IMG/VR virus record: IMGVR_UViG_3300012208_000005
Coordinates: 1 to 45,284 of that record
DNA length: 45,284 nucleotides
From: a virus
Direction: 5' to 3' (one strand)
This document shows, piece after piece, positions 40,303 to 45,284 of this stretch. The stretch's first letter is position 1, and each line of letters opens with the position of its first letter. Under the pieces are notes generated by a model. The model did no database searches and was not told the DNA's origin. It worked only from the letters and a program-made list of their open reading frames with translations. The position numbers were made by a program, and so were the translations under genes.

Positions 40303-40967
40303 TATTTACCTCCTTTAAAGTAGTAGTAGAATCGTTCTATAACCGTCCTAGTTATTCCTTCTCGTTGAATATCATCTAACGTAAAGTTTACAATCCCGAA
40401 TTGTTCCTCTAGTTTGAACAGTCTCAATGCGACCGCTAATCCGCTATCTATGCCTATATCACTTTGGTGCGCGTCACCACAGAGTACCATTCGAGATTCC
40501 ATTCCAAGCCTTGTCATAACCATCTCCATTTGTTTCGGAGTAACATTTTGGGCTTCATCGACAATAATGAATTTGTTGGTAAAGGTACGTCCTCTCATAA
40601 GCTCCAAGGGTACACATTCTATCGGACTATTAGGACCCTCTAAGAGTGCTTGGATGTTAGGCACATTGAGGTCGATGAGCACTTCCATTACCGGCTCCAT
40701 GAATGGAGCAATCTTTTCGTCAATAGTCCCTGGAAGGAACCCGAAGTTGCGGCCCGCAGGCACCAATGGCCTAGATACAATAATTCCCTCGATCTGTCCC
40801 TTGAGAAGCATATCGAATGCTACACAGACAGAGACGAAGGTCTTCCCTGTCCCTGCAGGGCCTGTAGCCATCGTTATGCGCTTCGCAGCTATTGTTTGTG
40901 CGAGACTTATCTGAGTACGGGTACGAGGTTCCCAGGTAAACTTTTCAGGCTTGTAATGCCGAACCAT
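40302..40967 (-). CDS. PhoH-like ATPase
   Basis: A 221-residue PhoH-family P-loop ATPase. Walker A is 'MATGPAGTGKTFVSV' (about 34-48, Lys42), Walker B 'KFIIVDEAQNVTP', then 'MVLCGDAHQSDI' and 'DDIQREGITRTVIERF', all PhoH hallmarks. The family may act in RNA metabolism as a helicase or nuclease partner, and is very common in phages. ATG 40967 has AAGG about 8 bases upstream and is preferred over an in-frame TTG at 40973. It overlaps the UDG gene by 23 bases. Confidence 0.92.
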   Translation of the reverse strand: MVRHYKPEKFTWEPRTRTQISLAQTIAAKRITMATGPAGTGKTFVSVCVAFDMLLKGQIEGIIVSRPLVPAGRNFGFLPGTIDEKIAPFMEPVMEVLIDLNVPNIQALLEGPNSPIECVPLELMRGRTFTNKFIIVDEAQNVTPKQMEMVMTRLGMESRMVLCGDAHQSDIGIDSGLAVALRLFKLEEQFGIVNFTLDDIQREGITRTVIERFYYYFKGGK

Positions 40968-41526
40968 AGTCAACCTTCCAGTAGGTGAATTGCACTTTTG
41001 CTGGAGTCGTTTGCCCTTTTGTGGCGTTTCGAATGTCTGAGACGATAACCTTGTAATAGGTTGGGACTTTTACTAAGTCTTCTATTCCGTAGGTTGGATG
41101 TGTATTATACATCATCCCAAAGTCTTTGTGAAGGGGGTAGACCTTTCCTCTATGTTTCTTTATGCCACTCTTCTTCGTGAGAGATACAAGCGCTGCGTTC
41201 CCCATTGATATTATGATGGTCGGTTGGAGCTGAGCAATGTCCTCTTGTAGGTATGGGCGGCAGGGACCAATACTATGGGTTATATTAGGAAAGAAGGTAG
41301 GAGGAGCACATCGAACACAAGATGTAATCGTTGCGTCATCATATAAAACACCACTATCTTTGAGAACTTTACGAAGCAAGGCCCCTTTTTTCCCAGTCCC
41401 ATATTCCCCTCTAAGGTCATCTTCTCCCGTGGGATAGGATGTTACCACTAGGATCTTACCCTGCATATTAGTTCTCATGCAGTTAGTAAGGGCCCCTTCT
41501 CCTAGGGGGCATTTATGACATATCAT
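40945..41526 (-). CDS. Uracil-DNA glycosylase family protein (Fe-S type)
   Basis: A 193-residue family 4/5-like UDG. N-terminal 'CHKCPLGEGALTNC' provides Cys ligands, 'SYPTGEDDLRGEYGTGKKG' is the glycosylase motif region, and 'ITSCVRCAPP' with a later 'GPCRPYL' resembles the Fe-S segment. 'MGNAALVSL' and 'YNTHPTYG' (motif near the active His) follow. It would remove uracil from DNA or, in phages, sometimes serve in DNA initiation. It is overlapped 14 bases by the upstream gene. Confidence 0.82.
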   Translation of the reverse strand: MICHKCPLGEGALTNCMRTNMQGKILVVTSYPTGEDDLRGEYGTGKKGALLRKVLKDSGVLYDDATITSCVRCAPPTFFPNITHSIGPCRPYLQEDIAQLQPTIIISMGNAALVSLTKKSGIKKHRGKVYPLHKDFGMMYNTHPTYGIEDLVKVPTYYKVIVSDIRNATKGQTTPAKVQFTYWKVDYGSALQA

Positions 41527-41773
41527 GGATTAACTGCAGTGCGAACATTATGCGCGCGGCAGCATGAGATAAATGATCCTCAGTGTTATCCTTTGACATA
41601 TACTGTAATAAATGATTTATAGCATGGTTAATGTGGTCATCACAATCAATAGTACGCCAATTAGATTGGCCATACACTCTATTGCCTTCCTTTAACACTT
41701 CAGCTACTTGAAGAAGAGCCATTGCAGGGAAGTCTCGATGAAATTCTGTTTTTATCTCGGATTGTTTACTCAT
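41513..41773 (-). CDS. dATP/dGTP pyrophosphohydrolase-like protein (DUF5664 type)
   Basis: An 86-residue helical protein with the pattern of DUF5664/MazG-like phage proteins: 'ALLQVAEVLKEGNRVYGQSN' followed by W-R, 'HINHAINHLLQYMSKDNTED' and 'HLSHAAARIMFALQLI'. The His-rich and acidic residues could bind metal. Probable role is trimming dNTP pools. It is separate from the MazG-like gene at 35049. ATGA overlap with the helicase gene. Confidence 0.65.
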   Translation of the reverse strand: MSKQSEIKTEFHRDFPAMALLQVAEVLKEGNRVYGQSNWRTIDCDDHINHAINHLLQYMSKDNTEDHLSHAAARIMFALQLIHDMS

Positions 41774-43185
41774 ATTATGCCCTTCCCTGGTAGGATTGGC
41801 CGTTCATTAAATGCTAATTCTCTAAGGTCTGCGTGTGTGATGGACTCATGGAAGTTTTCTTTGCCGGATAATGTCCTTGCAATGAAGGAATCAACGGTAT
41901 TAGGGCATTGATACAAGCTAACGCATTTGCTTTTTCCGGGGGAGTATATTCGGTCCCTAGCTTGGAGTTCAATGTCGAAACTAAATCCTTGAGACACAAA
42001 GAACACATGGGAAGCGGAGGCAAATGATATTCCGATTCCTCCTGAATCTGTCTGTACAATTGCAACGCAACCTGAACCATGAAGTTCAAACGCCGCAATT
42101 GCTTTACCCCTATCTTGTCCGGTAACACTCCCATTGATTCGAAACACGTTCCTTGGTCCGAACTCTTTGCAGGTTCGCTCATATAATTGATTCCCTTCTT
42201 CTGTAAATTTGTGGAATACAACAATCTTCTCCCCGGACTCAATGATTTCCTCTAAATCGTGCATAACCGCATCAATTTTTGTTGAATGAATTTTGTGAAG
42301 CTCCCCATTCACGTCCTTGATAAACCCTGAAGTGAGTTGTTGTAGTCTAATGATCCTTTGTAATTTGTGAGTTACGTCGATGGTTTCGTTCTTTTGTAAA
42401 GCATCGACAGTAATCCAATCCTTTACAAGGCTGGCATACAGGTCTGCGGCCTTGGGGGGTAATGAAACTTCACGGATTATAGTTTGCCATTGATCGGGCC
42501 CGAAGACATCCTCTCGTCTCACGATGTCTGCACATTGTAATAGCATTTCTCTAATCTTCTCAGGGTGGAGCACCCCTAGAATCTTGTCAGGGAACATCGA
42601 ATCCCGAATGAGGTACTTCTTAGCGAAGCGCTCATAAGAGGCCCCCCAGAGGGCCTTGTCAATGCCTACGAGTTGCCCCCACAGGTTGCCGACGTTGTTC
42701 GGGGTCGGTGTTCCTGTGAGTAGCCGAACATAATCAGTTAGCCAACAGATCCTACGCGCGGCTTTGCCTCGTAACGTAGACTTGCCCTTGTAGCGGTGAC
42801 TCTCATCCCCAATGAATAAGTCGGGCCTCCAGCTTAAGATAGGATCAACTAACTTACCAAGCTTATCATCATTGACGACAACAATCCCCGCCTTATTGGC
42901 CTTCAACCAGGCGGCTATTCTGGTGGATGACCACCCGAAAGCCGGAATGGGCATTTCCTTGGCCTCTGTGAGCACTTGCACCCATTGTGGACACACAACC
43001 AAGGGTGCGGCTATCAAGGCCCGTAGCGGCCTTTCTAGGCCCCTCTGTGTTGATAGTAGGAACTCCACCGCCACTCTACTCTTCCCGAGACGGGGAGAAT
43101 GGAGCAACATGAGCTTAGGTCGAGCATGGGTTCGGTCTAAACACGCCTGTTGATGCCCCCAAAGTGGGGGGAGTACCTTGCTCAT
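41770..43185 (-). CDS. SNF2/DEAD-like superfamily 2 helicase
   Basis: A 471-residue helicase. Motif I is 'LLHSPRLGKSRVA' (Lys35), motif Ia 'LIAAPLVVCPQWV', II 'LFIGDESHRYKG' (Asp127-Glu-Ser-His), III 'RLLTGTPTPNN', IV-V 'VVFHKFTEEG' and 'IVQTDSGGIGISFASA', VI 'QARDRIYSPGKSK'. The layout is that of short phage SNF2-type translocases. It could act in replication, recombination or anti-defence. It lies 66 bases after the prim-pol gene, the only sizeable gap in the minus operon. Confidence 0.9.
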   Translation of the reverse strand: MSKVLPPLWGHQQACLDRTHARPKLMLLHSPRLGKSRVAVEFLLSTQRGLERPLRALIAAPLVVCPQWVQVLTEAKEMPIPAFGWSSTRIAAWLKANKAGIVVVNDDKLGKLVDPILSWRPDLFIGDESHRYKGKSTLRGKAARRICWLTDYVRLLTGTPTPNNVGNLWGQLVGIDKALWGASYERFAKKYLIRDSMFPDKILGVLHPEKIREMLLQCADIVRREDVFGPDQWQTIIREVSLPPKAADLYASLVKDWITVDALQKNETIDVTHKLQRIIRLQQLTSGFIKDVNGELHKIHSTKIDAVMHDLEEIIESGEKIVVFHKFTEEGNQLYERTCKEFGPRNVFRINGSVTGQDRGKAIAAFELHGSGCVAIVQTDSGGIGISFASASHVFFVSQGFSFDIELQARDRIYSPGKSKCVSLYQCPNTVDSFIARTLSGKENFHESITHADLRELAFNERPILPGKGII

Positions 43186-43223
43186 TTGACAGCCTCTTTA
43201 GAGAGAGAAGGAGGGTGATTCAT
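43182..43223 (-). CDS. Possible 13-residue leader peptide
   Basis: ATG 43223 encodes 'MNHPPSLSKEAVK' and stops in an ATGA overlap with the helicase start. It fills the only gap in the minus operon. It could couple translation to the helicase; it may also be chance. Confidence 0.25.
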   Translation of the reverse strand: MNHPPSLSKEAVK

Positions 43224-43235
43224 GATCCATGACCC

Positions 43236-43249
43236 TATATATATATATA
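43236..43249. repeat. (TA)7 dinucleotide tract
   Basis: Seven TA repeats lie between the prim-pol stop and the helicase start. They could be a length-variable tract or a -10-like region for a second minus-strand promoter. No convincing -35 box is placed before it. Confidence 0.6.
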
Positions 43250-43251
43250 AA

Positions 43252-44895
43252 TCAGAATCGTTCTTCTATAGAGTAAGTTTGAGTACCCTTCAAGATCCTA
43301 CTAACGCTAGATTGACTAATTCCTAACTTTTCAGCTATAGTCCTTTGAGATAACCCTTGCGAGTGTAGTTCCTGAACAGCATCATCTCTTTTTCTCATCT
43401 CAAGGTCGTCTTCAATTGCTTGTAAGGCTTCAGAGTCTTCTTCATACCCGGTAGTTATCCAAGCCTCTCGAACTTTTACAACCCCTTCTTTAGTCTTAAC
43501 CTTTAAAGCTCTTGTAGAATCTCTAGGGTCGACTAGCTCTTTCTTTTCTCCTAACATTTTCAACACATGAGGAGGGTAATCTATGTTAGACTTTTCTATC
43601 CTGAGAGTAAGAAGTTGGTTCGGCTTCCTAGAGAACTCGATTACATGTCTTGCAACATTCAAGAACTCGGTCGATCCTCCGGGTAACCCTTTCTTGTTTG
43701 TATGAAAGATGCCAATGATAAGACAACCAGTCCTTTGGGCTATATCGGCTAACGGCGACAACCCTGACCTAGCTCTTTCACCTGCATCTCCATCTCGTTC
43801 TTTCAAGTGGTCCTTAATAGAGTCAAACCAAACCACCTTAAAGTCATGCTTGACAACAATCTCCTCTAACCTAGCAGCATCCTGGGGGAACTTAAGGCTG
43901 AGAGGCATGGAGTAATGCCCAAGGTAAGTAGGGTCGGCTCCCGACACAACGGCACATGCCTTCCAGTACTCTGGATGATCCTCATGGTTTACAAGAAGGA
44001 ACTTGTGCTGCTCTTGTGTGACCAAAGATGCTAGATAGTGACCAAAGGAACTCTTGCCGGTACCGCCAGGAGCGTATGCAGTAAGAAGGTTGCCTCCTCG
44101 GGGGATGAAGTCCGGGATGTACCAATCGAGCATTGGCAAGTCAAAAGAACAGTCCATTACAATCTCCGGCTCCTCTTCTACAAGCTCCAATCCCTTTTGC
44201 GGGGCATAGGAGGCCACTGAGTGAGCAATACGACTACAATCATCCTGAGTATAGGGGTGGTCCGTATCCACGTCTTGTAGGGCCGCTAAAGGGCCGTTTT
44301 GGAGGACCCTTGCAATTGTGCTCTCAGAGAGACTCTCTTGTCCTCGTAACCAGGAAGCTAAGGTATGGAGAAACCGGTCGTGATCCCCGTTAGGGATACC
44401 TCCCTGGGACTCATTCTCGACGGCGATCCTATCTGACTTCTCCTCAAACATGAAGTCAAGTAGAAACTGAGGAGCGGGTACCGGTTCCATTGCGTTGACT
44501 AAACGGTAAGGTACTCCCCCGATAGTAGAGCTCGGCCCTACTAGGTACCCTCCACATTTGATGTCGGCGATAGGAAGATCGTCCGGCCCTCTCCATACCC
44601 TCTTAAAGGCCCCTTGGAAGCCCGTAGGGACGCTATAGAGCAGATGCCGCCCTCTGGCACTGCTGCGCGGCGTAATCTGCTCCCAAGTCTCAGGAAGGGA
44701 CGATTCCAGGGCACTACGTTCTGGATGCTCATGGTCAATGTCTACCAATAACCATTGCCCATCAAGGACGATCCCATAATTGGAGGATGGATGACCGACC
44801 AACGGCGCTCGGACGGCATCCAGATGGCCTCTAGGCGTTTTAGGTACCTTGCTGCCAGGCACTAGAGGGAAGATACGGGCACCTTTTGGTATCAT
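43252..44895 (-). CDS. Primase-polymerase / RecA-like helicase / HTH fusion
   Basis: A 547-residue replication protein. Residues about 1-145 are a bifunctional prim-pol (AEP) domain: 'LLVDIDHEHPE' gives Asp52-x-Asp54, 'SARGRHLLYSV' a catalytic His84, and 'IADIKCGGYLVGPSS' the third motif. Residues about 255-440 are a RepA/RecA-like helicase with Walker A 'YAPGGTGKSSF' (Lys281) and Walker B 'VVWFDSI' (Asp358), then 'IIGIFHTNKKG'. The C-terminus has an HTH ('LSQRTIAEKLGISQSSVSR', 515-533). It would prime and unwind DNA, and the HTH may bind an origin. ATG 44895 overlaps the small upstream ORF (TAATG). Confidence 0.88.
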   Translation of the reverse strand: MIPKGARIFPLVPGSKVPKTPRGHLDAVRAPLVGHPSSNYGIVLDGQWLLVDIDHEHPERSALESSLPETWEQITPRSSARGRHLLYSVPTGFQGAFKRVWRGPDDLPIADIKCGGYLVGPSSTIGGVPYRLVNAMEPVPAPQFLLDFMFEEKSDRIAVENESQGGIPNGDHDRFLHTLASWLRGQESLSESTIARVLQNGPLAALQDVDTDHPYTQDDCSRIAHSVASYAPQKGLELVEEEPEIVMDCSFDLPMLDWYIPDFIPRGGNLLTAYAPGGTGKSSFGHYLASLVTQEQHKFLLVNHEDHPEYWKACAVVSGADPTYLGHYSMPLSLKFPQDAARLEEIVVKHDFKVVWFDSIKDHLKERDGDAGERARSGLSPLADIAQRTGCLIIGIFHTNKKGLPGGSTEFLNVARHVIEFSRKPNQLLTLRIEKSNIDYPPHVLKMLGEKKELVDPRDSTRALKVKTKEGVVKVREAWITTGYEEDSEALQAIEDDLEMRKRDDAVQELHSQGLSQRTIAEKLGISQSSVSRILKGTQTYSIEERF

Positions 44896-45035
44896 TATGC
44901 AACCTTTTTACCTTGTATTGTATTCAATACCGGAGTAGCTTGTGCGAATGGTATCTTGTCCTTCGTTACCTGCTCAATAAGAAACGTCGGAATGTATAAT
45001 GGGATTATAGCACCTGTGCTTTTTCGTGTTGTCAT
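44895..45035 (-). CDS. Small hypothetical protein, first gene of minus operon
   Basis: A 46-residue ORF ('MTTRKSTGAIIPLYIPTFLI' and so on, ending 'TIQGKKVA'). RBS AGGAG lies 6 bases before the ATG and its stop forms TAATG with the prim-pol gene. It is downstream of a good promoter. Basic at both ends, with no recognised motif. Confidence 0.7.
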   Translation of the reverse strand: MTTRKSTGAIIPLYIPTFLIEQVTKDKIPFAQATPVLNTIQGKKVA

Positions 45036-45061
45036 ACGGCTCTCCTGATTTAGGTATTTCT

Positions 45062-45090
45062 AGTATGCCGAGAGAATGGGGAATTGTCGA
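45062..45090 (-). promoter_or_regulatory. Promoter of the minus-strand replication operon
   Basis: On the minus strand TCGACA (45085-45090, 5/6 of TTGACA), a 17-bp spacer, then CATACT (45062-45067, 4/6 of TATAAT). The start site would be near 45055, giving a 20-base leader with AGGAG. It is the only convincing promoter for the 12.6-kb operon. Confidence 0.6.
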
Positions 45091-45176
45091 TAGGACTTCT
45101 GTAATAGAGCCTTTACTTAAACCCTCTATTCAATGTCTACTATTTGAGGTAAGATGCTAGCACAAGGAGATACAAC

Positions 45177-45284
45177 ATGAATAAGAAGTATGAACTCACT
45201 GATGAAACTTGCAAAGTAGCTGGAAAAACTCTCTACCGTATCCGAGCTCTCAGAGACATTGACCTGTTTGGAGTCAACACAGGT
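45177..45284 (+). CDS. Partial gene; phage hexapeptide-repeat protein N-terminus
   Basis: 36 codons, open to the window edge. 'KYELTDETCKVAGKTLYRIR' followed by 'ALRDI' is the well-known opening of phage left-handed beta-helix (hexapeptide-repeat, polymer-forming-like) proteins, which usually begin K-Y-E-L-T-D-E-T and then R-I-x-A-L-R-D. The body is missing. RBS AGGAG lies about 8 bases upstream, and a possible -10 TAAGAT is at 45150-45155 with no good -35. It is transcribed away from the replication operon. Role of the family in phages is unclear. Confidence 0.65.
   Translation, partial: MNKKYELTDETCKVAGKTLYRIRALRDIDLFGVNTG

Noticed and set aside
25005-41773. 2-aminoadenine (Z) genome pathway suggested by PurD-like and DUF5664-like genes
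   Set aside because: I see no PurZ or DatZ homologue, and the PurD-like protein is in the virion cassette. The evidence is insufficient.
41814-42242. Open frame inside the helicase gene on the same strand
   Set aside because: The helicase motifs II-VI are intact in the annotated frame; this ORF has no motif and no separate RBS.
1-45284. Terminal redundancy, tRNA genes, integrase or lysogeny module
   Set aside because: The first and last bases show no obvious direct repeat, I recognise no tRNA cloverleaf, and no integrase or repressor cassette is encoded. The right edge cuts a gene, so the window may not be the whole genome.

Overview
The window is most of the genome of a virulent tailed bacteriophage (Caudoviricetes), apparently of podovirus type. 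It carries a large terminase, portal, scaffold-like protein, major capsid protein, a P22-like adaptor and nozzle-like tail protein, and a set of ejection (internal virion) proteins that includes an N-terminal lytic transglycosylase. I see no sheath, tape measure, baseplate, integrase, repressor cassette, tRNA or phage RNA polymerase. Transcription therefore probably depends on host RNA polymerase, and sigma70-like promoters are visible. The host is not identifiable from sequence. A small single-domain amidase endolysin, a transglycosylase and Sec-type signal peptides on two fibre-like proteins fit a Gram-negative host.

Layout. Positions 1-350 are a non-coding AT-rich leader with a striking 11-bp-phased repeat array, a G/C palindrome and a good promoter whose predicted start lies on the first ATG. 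Positions 351-4223 hold small plus-strand genes: a zinc-finger protein, an HTH protein, a GNAT/C39-peptidase fusion, two GroES-like proteins and a holin candidate. Positions 4480-6857 hold the endolysin and terminase. Positions 6914-11334 hold basic proteins and two exported-looking, cysteine-patterned fibre proteins. Positions 11350-16450 hold portal, scaffold and capsid. Positions 16552-22944 hold head-tail and tail proteins. Positions 22941-30212 hold ejection proteins, with a PurD-like ATP-grasp enzyme in their midst. Positions 30212-32492 hold a small protein, a DNA ligase and a metallophosphoesterase.

From about 45.04 kb leftward to 32.46 kb the minus strand is one tightly packed replication and nucleotide operon: small ORF, prim-pol/RecA-helicase/HTH, SNF2-type helicase, dNTP pyrophosphohydrolase-like protein, Fe-S uracil-DNA glycosylase, PhoH, a 31-residue membrane peptide, a frameshifted mini-gene, B12-dependent ribonucleotide reductase, ThyX, a small ORF, dCMP deaminase, family A DNA polymerase, MazG-like protein, Cas4/RecB-like nuclease, a Sak4-like ATPase, an SSB-like protein, a small ORF and a VRR-NUC nuclease. 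Many junctions are ATGA or TAATG overlaps, pointing to translational coupling. The two transcription blocks converge at about 32.49 kb on a hairpin. At the right edge a divergent plus-strand gene begins and runs out of the window.

The most unusual observations are: (1) the Sak4-like ATPase appears circularly permuted, with its P-loop at the extreme C-terminus; (2) two consecutive fibre-like proteins have Sec signal peptides and repeated C-x14-C modules; (3) an 11-bp-phased CTTTAC/CTTAAC array precedes the first promoter; (4) a PurD-like ATP-grasp enzyme sits inside the ejection-protein cassette; (5) a GNAT domain is fused to a C39 peptidase; and (6) a mini-gene appears interrupted at an RF2-like GTT TGA C context.
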